Assembly (NCBI GenBank): GCA_018857735.1
Contig: JABMCL010001731.1
Span: 311,501 to 375,500 of the forward strand
Direction: 5' to 3'
Length of the DNA: 64,000 bases
Source of the DNA: Alviniconcha marisindica
Taxonomy: Eukaryota > Mollusca > Gastropoda > Provannidae
Shown: positions 1 through 10,965 of the stretch, piece by piece
How positions within the stretch are numbered: position 1 is the first letter of the stretch
Layout of the letters: each line of letters begins with the position of its first letter
Position numbers and translations under genes: made by a program
The notes under the pieces: model-generated
Seen by the model: the letters and a program-made list of their open reading frames with translations, nothing else
Databases searched by the model: none
Told to the model about the DNA's origin: nothing

Positions 1-258
1 CGCAGAAAAAAATGAAAAGGCAGAAACAGCAAGATGACTAGGCAGAAAAACAAGAGAGGAGACAGGAAATGACAGCCCTAAGGTTCTACTTCTAGGCAGG
101 GGAAAGACATCAGATATCGCTGGTCTCCCTCTGGGGTCACTGGAAAGGAAATTGCTTCATATTCCCTCTAAAGGCATTCACTTCAATTAATTCAAAGATT
201 TTACTTCAATGCCATGACACCACTCAAACTAGAAGCAGAAGGTACAATCCCACTTTAC
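1..258 (-). other. Start of INTS14 intron 1
   Basis: If the donor at 257-258 is used, this stretch is the 5' part of the first coding intron of INTS14. It is A/T-rich and shows no further VWA-domain coding. No other feature is seen. Confidence 0.5.
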
Positions 259-469
259 CAAGGAAATAAACTCCATTTTAGCATTGACACTAATAAAATC
301 AAGCAGCATGTTGATCCCATGCACTGCCAGATGTCGTCGCTGGTAGTCTTCACTGGTGTCTGACATGGGAACTGGCCGGGACATGGACAAGGAGACATCC
401 AAGGCAATAATGGTTGGCATGGCTACCAAGGTGTGCTGCCTCCTGTTTGACGAGTTCACAAGGCCAGTT
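259..469 (-). CDS. INTS14: First coding exon of Integrator complex subunit 14 (VWA domain), partial gene
   Basis: INTS14 is a subunit of the nuclear Integrator complex, which cleaves nascent snRNAs and other transcripts. The ATG is at 418-420 on the minus strand and opens a 54-residue segment beginning MPTIIALDVSLSMSRPV. It matches the N-terminus of animal INTS14 throughout, including the DVSLS MIDAS-type metal-binding motif of the VWA domain and the EDYQRRHLAVHGI helix. The exon appears bounded by an acceptor (TTTCCACAG, ending at 470) and a donor (TTG then GTAAAG, starting at 258). The coding part is 259-420 and 421-469 would be 5' UTR. Intron phase is 0. Later exons must lie at coordinates below 1. 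The frame is open and conserved, so this is probably a working gene. Any upstream noncoding exon and promoter are not identifiable. Confidence 0.85.
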
Positions 470-639
470 CTGTGGAAACATTTATCCAGTCAATTGTGTA
501 GGTTATATATGACACATTTACATGATGAAACACAGTATGCAATGATCAAACATAATGTAAAACTAGATATTTCTGATTAATTTGCCTGCCTGATATAGGC
601 AACTGCATCTAGTACAAGTGACTTCTCTTATCTTAATGA

Positions 640-1250
640 CTGTGTCCGCTGCTTGTGAAACTGAAACTATGAGTCAACCAAACCCATTCCCTCTCCTGGA
701 CCACAAACAGAGGTGCTCCCCAGAGATGCATCAGTACTCCACTACTTTACACACTCTACAAAAATGACTGTACATCCACAACCTCTGGAAACTTCACTGT
801 CAGATTTGCAGATGATTCTGCAATCCTCAGCCTACTGTTTGCCCATAGCAACATTGACACATACTTCTTCAAGGTGAATCGATTTACAGAATGATGCACT
901 GACAACTTCCTTGAACACCCCAAAACCCTAAAGAAATTATATCTGATCACAAATAACAACAATAATAATGAATACTTAGAGCACCTAACCTGCACAGGCC
1001 CTAAGCGCTTACACATTCTTTACAAATACATATTGTCAAAATTCAATGCATACAACATGAACACGCACACACAAATCAGTTTGTGTGCACTTGCCTGTGG
1101 TTATCAGTGATCAAACCATTGAACAAGTTAGGTCATACAAGTATTTGGGTATTCACATTGACAGCAAACTCAGCTGGATTGTACACGTTGAAGCTGTGTG
1201 CTACTGGGCCCAGAAGTATTTACTTTCTCTGGCATTAATACAAACTGCAT
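640..1250 (+). pseudogene. LINE reverse transcriptase fragment (L2/CR1/Rex-like), palm and thumb
   Basis: This is a fragment of a non-LTR reverse transcriptase. One frame from 712 reads GAPQRCISTPLLYTLYKND and then TVRFADDSAILSLL, so the GxPQG and FADD catalytic motifs of the palm are recognisable, with the conserved DD at 811-816. A later frame (about 1095-1225) reads VRSYKYLGIHIDSKLSW, the conserved block after the palm. Stops and frame changes lie between them, so it is dead. A C-terminal LINE block of the same type appears at 4780-5110, as if one copy was split by a 3.5-kb insertion that includes the gypsy element. Clade assignment is by motif style only. Confidence 0.75.
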
Positions 1251-2079
1251 CAAATTAATTTTAATGTTTATATTTTGATGCTTTGCCTGCTGGTTGTTAA
1301 TCTTACAAAAACGTTTTATATTTATTCATTGTTTGGCCAGTTTTACTCTTATGTGGGTGCTGAAAGGCTTGGGGGCAGCATATGCTGACGATCGTGTATG
1401 GAAGTGGGAGTTTTATTTATTTTTGTTTTATTAACTGCATTTTATAGTTTTTGATTTGCAAATGATGTGACCTAGATACCATTACACAAGGATAGTTTCC
1501 CCTGTCTCTGGCATGACATCTGGGTCAACTGGCTGCACTTGCATGTAGTCTTATCCTAAAGTTTGAGTCCTAGTGTTTTGTTATTCTCTGCAGTGACTCA
1601 GTTAAAATCCTTTACTTACGGATGAAGAACATGCACTGTATCCGATTCCATGGTACTCAGGGTATCCAAACACTAGTTCTTTTTTAATTTCACCTTTGAA
1701 TGCCGTCTGCTTCCTCTCTGGCTTTGTCCAGAGTAGTTTCCCCTAACAGCACACACGTGTTGTGTTCTGGCTCGAGGTGAGGGTGGGAGTAGCAGGGAGG
1801 GGGGGGGGGCGAGGGGGGGGGGGGGGGGGGGGGGGGTGGAGGGGGGGGGGGGGGGGGGGGGGGAGGTGGGGAGGTGAGGGGGGGGCACTGGGTGTAACAA
1901 GCTAGTGATGTCTATTGGAGAGCTTGCACTAGGCCCACTCCCATGTCAACTGAGTCCAGGCGGGGATGTTTTTAGTGTGTAGGATCTTGGATGGGACAGG
2001 GTGAGTGGCCAGCAGAGTAAGCCAGCAGGATTAATGAATTAATTTGTTGTAGATAATTCTTACAACTGCTTTTATTAGC
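1251..2079. other. Unrecognised spacer with long G run
   Basis: No coding or RNA gene was recognised. It contains a nearly pure G run at about 1797-1885, whose complement gives a meaningless poly-proline frame. The region lies between the LINE palm fragment and the first gypsy LTR. Confidence 0.6.
1797..1885. repeat. Poly-G low-complexity tract
   Basis: About 90 bases of G interrupted by a few A, T and C. Its length in the assembly is unlikely to be exact. Confidence 0.9.
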
Positions 2080-2416
2080 GTAACCAAGTGTATTGTGTGT
2101 GTTCCTGGCCATGACCCTTTAACCTTTTCTTTCCCGTCGTCCTTTTTCTTTTTTGATTGGGTGAGGTTTATGGCCCCAATTATCTAAAGTGTTAAAACTT
2201 GTGCGCTGGGCCAGCGCGTCCTCTTTCCCCCAGTGTCCCTGCAGCAGCAGGTCGTCAGTTAGTTCAAGCTGCTGCCTATGCATCTGATTCAGGGGAGAGC
2301 CTACACTGTTTCCTGGATGGTGTAATTAAAAGTTATTTTATAGCAACCTCTGACTTGTGACTCTTCATCCATGCTTCCAACCTGCTTCCCTCACTCCCCA
2401 CCCCACTCCCCCTACA
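2080..2416 (+). repeat. 5' LTR of gypsy copy 1
   Basis: Starts GTAACCAAGTGTATTG, a degraded form of TGTAACAGAGTGTATTG in the 3' LTR, and ends CTCCCCCTACA. The block TAATTAAAAGTTAT with a pyrimidine-rich end is shared with 4225-4559 and, in part, with 16803-17054. The bases just after it (CTGGTGCTTGCGAGCAGG) occupy the primer-binding-site position. Confidence 0.75.
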
Positions 2417-2583
2417 AAACCTGGTGCTTGCGAGCAGGATTGGAAGTAGAAGAGTCACACACCAACCAGGAGACAGTGTAGAGGAGCTGTCTGGAGGCAC
2501 TGGGACAATATAGCGGAGCTGTCTGGAGCCAAAGGCACTGAGGCTGTCTGAGGTGACCTGACCACCAAGCTTCACCTACATTG

Positions 2584-2910
2584 ATGGCTGATTTACAACT
2601 ACAGCAACAGGATCCAGTCCTTGGCCCAGCGCTTGCAGCCTGGCCATCCAAGCCCTCCAACATGAAGGAATGCTCCACGAGGGCACTGGTGCAGCAGTAC
2701 CCTCGACGGTTCCTGAAGAATGGGATCCTCCATCATGGGCAGGCTGACCAACGTCATGGTACCCTTGAGCAGCTGGTTCTGCCCAGCTCACTTTGGCCTG
2801 ATGTCCCAAGAGAGGTCAGGGACTACATCTGCAGCTGCGAGAGATGCACGGTGGTGCCATGCTTTAGGAAAAAGGAAGGGGATATGATACTTGGTATGGT
2901 CGTTTGGTAA
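2584..2910 (+). pseudogene. Fused gag-start and integrase zinc-region remnant
   Basis: An open frame of about 109 codons begins MADLQLQQQDPVLGPALAAW, a plausible start of gag or polyprotein. It then passes into NGILHHGQADQRHGTLEQLV and REVRDYICSCERC, which is integrase N-terminal zinc-binding sequence. Compared with copy 2, the HDDMGHQGYKRTM...YWPAMY segment carrying the zinc-binding histidines is missing, and only the CxxC half (CSCERC) remains. It is therefore a deletion product, not a functional protein, and the open frame is fortuitous. Confidence 0.6.
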
Positions 2911-3001
2911 TGCCTTGTGTATGATTTAGCTTGTTTCGAAGGGGATATGATACTTGGTATGGTCATTCGGTAATGCCTTGTGTATGATTTAGCTTGTTTC
3001 C
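2876..3001 (+). repeat. 63-bp tandem duplication inside gypsy copy 1
   Basis: The unit starting GAAGGGGATATGATACTTGG occurs twice back to back (about 2876-2938 and 2939-3001) with very few differences. A related single unit occurs at about 58202-58250 in gypsy element 3. Confidence 0.8.
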
Positions 3002-3669
3002 TTTTGCGAGGACCTGCAGTGTGTTAACTGTTGATGCCATTTTGTTGAGTTGAGGTAAATGTACCTAAGTTGCACAATTCCTTTTGATTATGTGGATTGG
3101 ATGTGGCATCTACTGAGTATGGATTGTTCTGGTAGTCATGCTCAAGAGACGTTGAGGTGTCAATTATACTTTGATTAACCTCGGGAAGGTTGCTTGGTTC
3201 AAGCAACAGGGCGAATCAGGACTGATTGTATCTGTGTTGCATTTTGTATATGTGGATTTGTATGCAAATGGTTATATATACCTGCCTTATACAGTCGATT
3301 AGGGTTCTCAATGGGTATGACTACATCTGTTTAGTTGATTGTTACTCCATATCTGCCACAACTTCCAGTTTTCATTTTCCTGAGCAGTGTGGTGACTCTA
3401 GTGTATATTTATTTCATCATGATCAAACTTTGATGGCTTGACCGCTAATCTAGTATTACTTAATAGCATTAAATACGTTCATTTGAGTAGTAACAGGACA
3501 GGGTCCACATCAGGGTCACTGAGTGTTGTGTTGTCTGTGAGTGAGAGTTGTGTTTATTACGAGTATATGTGTTAGCCTTTATATAAGGCTCTGTATTTCT
3601 GTGTGTGCATTTCTCTAGTGAGATGTTTTATCATACCACAGGGCCTTCACACAAGGCTTGGTACTGAAA

Positions 3670-3954
3670 TCATGGTTTGAGATGGCAGACATCACTTGTG
3701 TGCCATTCATGTGGTAAATGACATGCAATATGTAGTATTTGATTGTTGCAATGTATGCTGTGTTGATGGGTTTTTTTCCCCTTCAAACATGTTGTTTTGA
3801 GGTCTTGTACAGCCAAATGTGGAACATCCTCCATTTTTATGTCCCAGATGGCAGTAGGTTTTTCAAATGCAATAAGAACAGATGTTTCTTTTGGAGTTTT
3901 CATCATTAATGTAAAGGAATCCTCTTTTTCATCCTTTTGCCCTGTCTCAAGCAA
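3670..3954 (-). other. Antisense open frame in gypsy 3' region, shared with copy 2
   Basis: On the strand opposite to the gypsy element there is a 94-codon frame containing MMKTPKETSVLIAF and PTAIWDIKMEDVPHLAV. Copy 2 has the matching antisense frame at 16480-16773, nearly identical over about 34 residues (E to K and H to Q changes). I do not recognise the protein. Some molluscan or other gypsy elements may carry antisense genes, but the conservation could simply reflect recent common origin of the two copies. No promoter or start context can be argued. Confidence 0.3.
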
Positions 3955-4224
3955 TGCATGCTGGGTCTGTCTGGTTTACTTGGCTTAAATGTGGAAATCA
4001 TTTTGCCCTTTTACTGCAATGCAATCATTGCTTGGAGATGTTTCTCTTTTTTTTTTTTTTTTTTAGTTAGCCAGGCCCTTACTACTATGGTGGCAAAAAG
4101 GGGTACAGTTTTTGTGCGTGGATGTATTGGCTACCACTCTGATGGTTTCTTAAGTCAACTCTTAGTTACCCTACACCCTTTAGTTTTGTTTATTGCTATG
4201 TGAAGTAGATTGAGTAGGGGGGGA

Positions 4225-4559
4225 TGTAACAGAGTGTATTGTGTGTGTTCTGGGCCATGACCCTTTAACCTTTTCTTTCCTGTTGTCCTTTTCCTTTTTT
4301 GATTGGGTGGGAGTTTTATGGCCCCAATTATCTAAAGTGTTAAAACTTGTGCACTGGGCCAGTGCGTCCTCTCTCCCCCAGTGTCCCTGCAGTAGCAGGT
4401 TGTCAGTTTGAGCTGTTGCCTATGCATCTGATTCAGGGGACAGCCTACACTGTTTCCTGGTTGGTGTAATTAAAAGTTATGTTATAGCAACCTTTGACTT
4501 GTGACTCTTCATCCATGCTTCCAACCTGCTTCCTTTACTCCCCACCCCACTCCCCTACA
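4225..4559 (+). repeat. 3' LTR of gypsy copy 1
   Basis: Begins TGTAACAGAGTG after a G-rich purine tract and ends CACTCCCCTACA. It aligns along its full length with 2080-2416. A polyadenylation-like AATTAAAAG block lies near its centre. Confidence 0.8.
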
Positions 4560-4779
4560 TTAGGACAGTAACTTTTAAGAGGGGGTCCTCGGGAAGTGGC
4601 AATTTTATGTGGTATGCACAGCTTGATGGCAGTGGGATTTTTCATGTTTTTATCTATGAATGACTTTTTACCAGCATGTTTATTTGTCGTTGTTGTAATT
4701 TAATGTTTTTGTGATTGGAGTGGATGTGTGATGAGTGTACTTGGCACCACAAAACATTCCTTGTGCAGTCAGTGTATTG
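4560..4779. other. Short spacer, nothing recognised
   Basis: A/T-rich sequence between the gypsy 3' LTR and the LINE C-terminal block. No feature recognised. Confidence 0.5.
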
Positions 4780-5110
4780 ACACTTGGCAATAAAGTTATA
4801 TTGTAAAATTGTAAACATACTGCTGTTGTTCTATTGTGCTACCACTGAAAGTGTGATTAGATATGGCATGACATCTTTCTACAGAAACCTGTCAGTTCAG
4901 TCCAAATCACAACTCCTGTGCATCACAAGCACTTCTTCAAAAATAGTAGGCTGTACTCTCTCTCCTTCACTCCAGGAAGTCTGAATAGACCCTAGTCCGA
5001 CAAGCACAAAAGATCTGCTCTGATGCTACACATTCCACTCTCAATCAAAGAATTAAACCAGCACATGCAGAGTTCTACCCCAGGAATGCACAGACAAATG
5101 AACTGCCTGT
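4780..5110 (+). pseudogene. LINE C-terminal fragment (L2/Rex-like)
   Basis: The frame reads NILLLFYCATTESVIRYGMT followed by SKSQLLCITSTSSKIVGC, which is the conserved post-thumb block of L2/CR1-type LINE ORF2 (LLxxFYRAxIESVL...SKIIGCPLPSL). It then decays with frame changes through about 5110. It plausibly continues the copy whose palm is at 640-1250, with the gypsy element and flanking DNA inserted between. Confidence 0.7.
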
Positions 5111-5399
5111 CGCAGGTCTTTCATGCTTTGTCAAGACTGTGTCAGATGCATGTTCACGAATGTGTTGCTGTTGTTGTTGCGCATGTGTGTCAAGTGGCAG
5201 AGAAATGGCCAGTCACAGCTGTGCATGTATATATATAACTGGGCATGTGAGAGTGAATGCTTCAGAAGGAGAATCAGATATATATACAATTCAGTTATCA
5301 TCAACAAAATGTGATGAGAGACAGAGTGGAGACTAACTGCATCAGAAAGAGGCTGAATGAAATGAATTGCTCCAAGTGAGAAATGAAGGAGAGGATTTG

Positions 5400-6200
5400 A
5401 CTTCATTCACAGTTGTCAGTTACTACTTGTGTCCTACCTTGCAGGTAAGAACTGAAGAGGGACAAAACAAGATCACAAATGCTGAAAGTGTTTCTGAGGT
5501 GTGTCAGAAGGATGTTATGACTGATAGTGTCAAAGGCAGCATTTAGATCCAGAAGAGTCAGAATGGAGATAGAGCCAGAATCTGAAGAAGTCAGGTCACT
5601 GAAAACACACAGGCTGTCTCAGTACTGTGTTTTGGGTGATAAGCTGGCTGGAAGGTGTGCCAAAGATTGTTTTGATCCAGATGACAAAGAAGTTGGTCAA
5701 GAACAATTTTCTCAATAAGTTTGGACACAAAAGATTTGAAATGGGCCAAATGGTTTCAAGTGCACTTTTTTAAAAAGGGATTTGTCCACGGCTGCTTTCA
5801 TACAGGAAGGAAAAATACCAGTCAACAAGGGCAGGTTTACAATGGCACTGAGCAATCTCATCAGAACACTCAAACAGAAAGGACGTTGGAATTGGATCTA
5901 GTACACGTGTTTTAGGAGACATTTGCTTCATGAACTTCAACAAAATTTCTTTGGTGACTCTTAATTCCACATAAGGGTGTACCACAGAAATGATGCTCAA
6001 CAAGACTGTGTGAATGGGGATGAACAACCTGGCTGTTGATAGAATCACGGATTTGGCAAACCTTGCTGACAAAACAGTCAAAAAAGACCTGTTGAAGCTG
6101 ATCAATGGGGTAGGCAGAAAGCAATGGGGTGGGTGCTATCTTGCCTAAGTAACAGATTGTAGGTTAATCTAAACAGTTCTTTGACAGCTGAGCTGGTGGA
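5400..6200 (-). pseudogene. LINE reverse transcriptase fragment (L2/Crack-like), fingers and palm
   Basis: On the minus strand one frame contains SKVCQIRDSINSQ and another LKFMKQMSPKTRVLDPIPT, the conserved pre-finger block. Further down (about 5580-5400) it reads ISILTLLDLNAAFDTISHN and then SLFSSYLQGRTQVVTDN. The first catalytic aspartate of the palm (LDLNAAFD) is present. Frameshifts near 5995 and 5760 separate the parts, and the FADD motif is absent because the copy ends. The orientation is opposite to the LINE pieces on either side, so it is a separate insertion. Confidence 0.75.
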
Positions 6201-6321
6201 TACTTTAACACTGTAAAACGTAAGGCGGCTAATTTTATGCTTGATAGTGTTCATGATTTCACTGTGAACAGCTAATGGACAGCTAATGTTTCTGTGCATG
6301 ATGTCTCTCCCACTTTATGGA

Positions 6322-6324
<3 letters not shown>

Positions 6325-6376
<52 letters not shown>
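6325..6376. repeat. (TA)n microsatellite
   Basis: About 26 TA units directly abutting the left end of the TIR element at 6376. A matching tract sits at its right end. Confidence 0.95.
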
Positions 6377-6379
<3 letters not shown>

Positions 6380-7280
6380 GTCATTCTCCTAAAAACTGGA
6401 CCAAAGAGGGTGCCTTTTCCCGATGAAATAAAAATTAAACTAAAACATGAAACTTTTTAAACTACCACTATATTTCTGATGTAATGTGGAGAAATAAGGG
6501 ATATGCCACAATGGGCATCATTATTTCTTGCGCTGTGAGCCCTTTTTGGTAAAAATCGCGACATTTTCATGGCCGCCATTTGTGACATGGCTTTGGGAAG
6601 GTTAACTGATCGCAGATATTTCCTTGGAATCGTTCATGATTGAATAAAAACAGGTTTCATGAGAAAGATGGAGGCCAGTTCTTACATACAAATGGTATTT
6701 ATTGTGTGTTGCTTGCTATTAACAGCTCCAAACAAAGAAAAGATAATCAGTGTCTCGCACATTATTGATAGTGTCTTCTGAGTGTGTATCACGATATTGT
6801 GACTTGTTCACAATGGAAACTAAAAAACTGTCTTTTTTCATCAGCTTAGTAGATAACCACATTTCACCTTATTTTCAACACTTGTTTGATGACAAAAGAA
6901 TAGATACGAAATAAATTACAGTCATTTCTTCTGGGATGGTTGACGTGGTGTCTTACAATGGTGTAACGTGCGAGCACACAAAATAATTATTTCTTCTTGT
7001 ACCATTGACTTTCGACCTACCCTAACGTACCAGTCCATATCAGCTGACTTGCAGCAGCAATGTTTGACCTCTTTCTGCGCTGTGTTGTGTATTATTTTAT
7101 TAGAAAAGATCGGAATGACTATAGACCAATCCCGTTCAGGGGTGAGGGATGTAACGCTCGTGACACATATTTGTTCCCACTCGGCTGAGTGTTTGTTTGC
7201 AACCTTTTGTAACCAAACTTGGTATTGTGGTGCACAACCATGAGCCGGAATGTCATGCGAAAAAATGGATTCTATCTTCA

Positions 7281-7753
7281 AGGTCAAGGTCACAGTGTGG
7301 GCTTATATAATCAAAATATGACAGTTTCTACTATATCTTTTATTAGTTCTAAACCAGTGAGTCTTTTGCAACCAAACTCAGTTTGAGTGTAGATCATCAT
7401 AAGCAAAGAAATGTCCAGTGAAAATGTTGGATTGCTGTGTTCAAGGTCAATGCCACAGCCAAGGTTAAAAGTTTCAGTTAATGTTAGTTTGGATGATATC
7501 TTATGCATCGCTGAACCATTTGTAACCAAACCCAGTATGGTGAGACATCATTATTAGCCAGACCATCATATGCGAAAAATGGGTTTCTATCTTCAAGGTC
7601 AAGGTCACAGTAACTGAATTTCAGTTCATACAATCAAACATGACTATTTCTATTATACGTTCTGAACTGCGACCAACTTAGTTTGACAGTGCATGTTCAT
7701 AAGCTGGAGTGTTTTGTGAAAAGGTTGCTTTGCTGTATTCAAGGTCAAGGTCA
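7281..7753 (+). promoter_or_regulatory. Repeated nuclear-receptor-like AGGTCAAGGTCA (DR0) motifs
   Basis: Exact AGGTCAAGGTCA occurs at 7281-7292, 7596-7607 and 7742-7753, each within a TTCAAGGTCAAGGTCACAGT context, plus a degenerate copy near 7442. The motif is two AGGTCA half-sites with zero spacing and contains TCAAGGTCA, known as an extended half-site for ERR/SF-1/GCNF-type nuclear receptors. Binding is inference only; the repetition may just come from the element's internal repeat structure. Confidence 0.4.
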
Positions 7754-8340
7754 CAGTGAACGTTCTGAGCTTCAGTTAATGTTTGCCCGGACAATATCTC
7801 TGATCGGTCAAACTTAGTATGGTGATGCATCATCATCAGCCAGAGTATCATTCAGAAATATCATTTTGCGATGTTCTTTGCCACAATCGTTTCTACTAGA
7901 TCTTCAGAAATACTGAAACTTTTGCAATCCAAATTAGTTTGATGGTGCATCATCACAAGACAGGGTAAGACACTGTGAAACAATTTTCTTGCTTTTACAC
8001 AGGGCGTGAGACAGAGAATATGGTTTGGGGGACTGTGGACTAGACTGCTGCCACTCTTGGCTATCCCGATATCTAAAGCAGGCGGTCAATACTGGTTCCA
8101 ATCAAGAAAATGTGGAAAGAACATTGCTTTTGTAATGAATATACTTGTTTATTAAGTTTTTGGTCGATGGTTCAAGTGTGTTATTCTTATATCCTTTTGT
8201 ACTTGTGATGATATCCACATAACATGTGAGACAGATTACTAATTAAGTGTGATTGGTTATTAACTTTAGAAAGCAAGAAACAAATATCCCTCTGACATGT
8301 ATATTTATATATACAGTTCAGACCAAGTTGTGCAATGTAC

Positions 8341-8384
8341 CCCCCCCCCCTCCAAAATTACTTTGGGGGGGGGGGGGGGGGGGG
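8341..8384. repeat. C-run / G-run inverted pair
   Basis: A run of about 10 C, the spacer TCCAAAATTACTTT, then about 20 G. It can fold as a hairpin. Related shorter forms occur at about 14203 and 54831 in copies B and C. Confidence 0.85.
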
Positions 8385-8790
8385 AAGAAAAACAAGAAAA
8401 ACTAAGGAAAAGAAATGTGTAATCTATTTCATGCATTTCTGTACTTCGAAGAAGACATTTTAAACCAAAATCGTTAAAGAGGCAGGACAATTTTTTTTAT
8501 ATGTCGGAAGTGATAGATATTCCTTTATTACTTAGGAAATATTGTAAAATAAAAAAGGCAAGAGTCAAACTGGCCACTGAGCTGACTCTATTCATGCATT
8601 TCTGATGTCTGACATGCAAGACACTGACCTATGATGTAACATAATGCACAATTAACCTGTCACCCTGTCAATTTATATTTGTTTACACAAGAGATGTCAA
8701 GCTTTTATTTCCAAATAATAGCATTAAAAAATTCACTCTCTGAATTTTTACCCTCTATGTCACAATTTTGACCAGTTTTCAGGAGAATGA

Positions 8791-8793
<3 letters not shown>

Positions 8794-8854
<61 letters not shown>
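8794..8854. repeat. (TA)n microsatellite
   Basis: About 30 TA units directly after the right TIR of the element at 6376-8793. Confidence 0.95.
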
Positions 8855-8857
<3 letters not shown>

Positions 8858-10965
8858 CCAACCTGGCATGTAATACTGATGACTTTCGACAGTAGTTGTA
8901 TATTCTACCTTTTGTTTTTATGCTATGGTCAGTAGTTCATAGTGGTTGCCATTGTTTATTGCAGAAAACACATGCATATTGGATACTAACAACTTGTGAG
9001 ATGAGATTTTGGCATTCTGGGAAGGGCAATACATGCGCCACTGCCATAATGAGCATTCAATGCAATCAGGGACCTTCTCCAAGTGATCAGTTCTGGGGAT
9101 TTCAATGATTCTTTCTAAACTTATGCATTCAAATAAATAATGTGTGTCCCTTTCAACTGTTATGCATTCAACAAGTTCCTTCTTTTGTTTGACTGCCAAA
9201 ATTAATTTTTACCAAACTTTTTTTCCTTTTTCTTTTTTTCTTAATTCACCAGTCTAAGCTTCATCATTATTAAAATTTTTTGCTCACAGCATTCAGATTC
9301 AACCACTGAAATGACCCAACTGTGCAGGCTTGAACCTGCAAGGATTACAACTACAAAAACCAAATACAGTTGAATATGCTTAAGTCAAAAATGCTCAAGT
9401 CAAACTTTGCTTACGGTCAAACCTGTCTTTAATTTCCTGACCAAAGCTGCTCTTTGTATGACTAATTTTACAATGATAAATCAAAAATGGATAAGTCGAC
9501 ATTTGGGGAAAGGAATGAACCAAGTTGCACAGCTTGTCGCTCTGGGTACTCTAAATCCAACTTACAGAGGCCCCATGCCCATTTTATACCATGCTGTTTA
9601 CAATCATGGAGTACTTCAACACAGGTGCCATGGAAAAGGAAAACTCTGACCCAGTTTGTATCTGCCGGACTCCTGTGTTATTGGCAATTCATGGCCTCTG
9701 GCTCAAGCAGTCTGTTGCTCAGGCTCATTGTGGCTGGTTAATTGTTGGAACATAACTGCAGACCACTTATGTGCAAACATGGCACTTCATTGTTTGGCTG
9801 TCCTTGTCATAGATTAGCCAAATCAAACTCACTTAGCCATGCACTCATAAAACACTGTCAACTATAAGTCTTACCTTTTACTGTAGGCCTACTGAACTTG
9901 GGTTCATTAGCTGAGTCAACACATCGATAGAAACTAGAATCTTCAGAGTGCTTTTGGTTTGGCAAACCAATAAGCCTCATCTTCAAGGTCATTGCAATCA
10001 ACGCACACACAACATTCAGATTCACTTACACTTTTAAGTTACAGCCCACATAATTGGATAAAATGAAAGGCAACAATGGAAATTTTAGTCACTGATTCAT
10101 ACCACATTTGGCTCTGAGTGAGAGCTTGCTGTCTGTTCCACTACAGCTTTGAAAATGTGTTGCATTAATTGTTTCATCAGATCGTTTGTCTCAGTGAAAA
10201 ATCAGTGGTCATCATCACCTGCTAGACAAATTTCTGAGGGGTATTTTTGCTCCTTTCTACTAATTTAAAGCATAATTTTCACGCACAGCACACACTGGGG
10301 GTGTTTTGAGAGCCCTGCTTGACCTCATTTCATCACCTCTAATAAAAGTCTAAGGCCTTGCAAACACAAAATACAGGACACTGAAGTAATTAAATAGCTA
10401 GGATGCCAGCAGCGAAGTATCAGCCTGTGCCAAGTTTCATCCAATCCATGCAAGTTTGTGATGCTCACCGTCTGAAGGTTAGACCTCAGTTGGTTCCACT
10501 TCATCCAGCATGTAATGTTCAACCATCAAGCCTGAAAGCATACAAGATTTTCAAATATTTACATTTGCAGGCTTTGTATGGTTTATCAGTATTAATGACT
10601 TTACTGCCTCAAATTTGAGCTTCCTCTTTATCAATAAAGAGCAAACAAAGAAACGACAACAACAAAAGTTGGCTTGCAAAATTACCCTTTATTTCTCTTT
10701 TCCAAATACTTCAACTCAGGTAAGGTAACCAACATGCATTCATGTGTGTGCATCTGGGTTTGTATGTCATCGGTGACCGATTAAAACCTCGTAATTCAAT
10801 TTTTTCCCGGTTTTCGGATTTTTACAGTTTTGAGTACCTAATTTATTTATACACCTGTCAAAAACCTCGGAACACTAGGGAAAATATTTTTTGGTAAAAT
10901 CGGGGTTAGAAATAACTAGTAAAACCTCATAAGTCATTTGTGGCGGGAGGCTGAACCAAAATGAC
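8855..10965. other. 2.1 kb with no recognised gene
   Basis: Several short frames exist on both strands, but none resembles a known protein and none shows paired splice sites. I see no LINE motif, tRNA-like block or tandem repeat. It is possibly intergenic or old repeat. Confidence 0.5.

Larger units (their letters stand above)
2080..4559 (+). mobile_element. Ty3/gypsy LTR retrotransposon copy 1, internally deleted
   Basis: Two direct repeats of about 335 bp (2080-2416 and 4225-4559) share long blocks, for example the stretch containing GCATCTGATTCAGGGG, and both end in CCCCTACA. The 3' copy starts TGTAACAGAG directly after a purine tract (AGTAGGGGGGGA), as expected for a polypurine tract and LTR junction. 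The interior is only 1.8 kb, against roughly 4-5 kb in complete Ty3/gypsy elements. It keeps a short gag-like start and a scrap of integrase zinc-finger region, so gag, protease, RT and RNase H are missing. It is nonautonomous or dead. A second copy of the family is at 14905-17054. Confidence 0.8.
6376..8793. mobile_element. 2.4-kb TIR DNA element, family 'GGGTCATTCTCC', copy A
   Basis: The left end GGGTCATTCTCCTAAAAACT is the inverse complement of the right end (CCAGTTTTCAGGAGAATGACC, given here as two halves CCAGTTTTC and AGGAGAATGACC). The TIR is therefore about 22 bp with one or two mismatches. The interior is noncoding, holds imperfect ~155-bp repeats with AAGGTCAAGGTCA cores, and has a C-run/G-run hairpin. 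Flanks are (TA)n on both sides, suggesting insertion into a TA tract. Copies B (13745-14644, 5' truncated) and C (52021-57079, composite) confirm a family. No transposase is present, so it is nonautonomous and the superfamily is undetermined. Confidence 0.75.

Noticed and set aside
1673..1900. Poly-proline minus-strand frame
   Set aside because: Produced by the G run at 1797-1885; no supporting gene structure.
8918..9199. 93-codon minus frame with Cys/His residues
   Set aside because: No recognised motif, no splice sites and no repeated occurrence; treated as chance.
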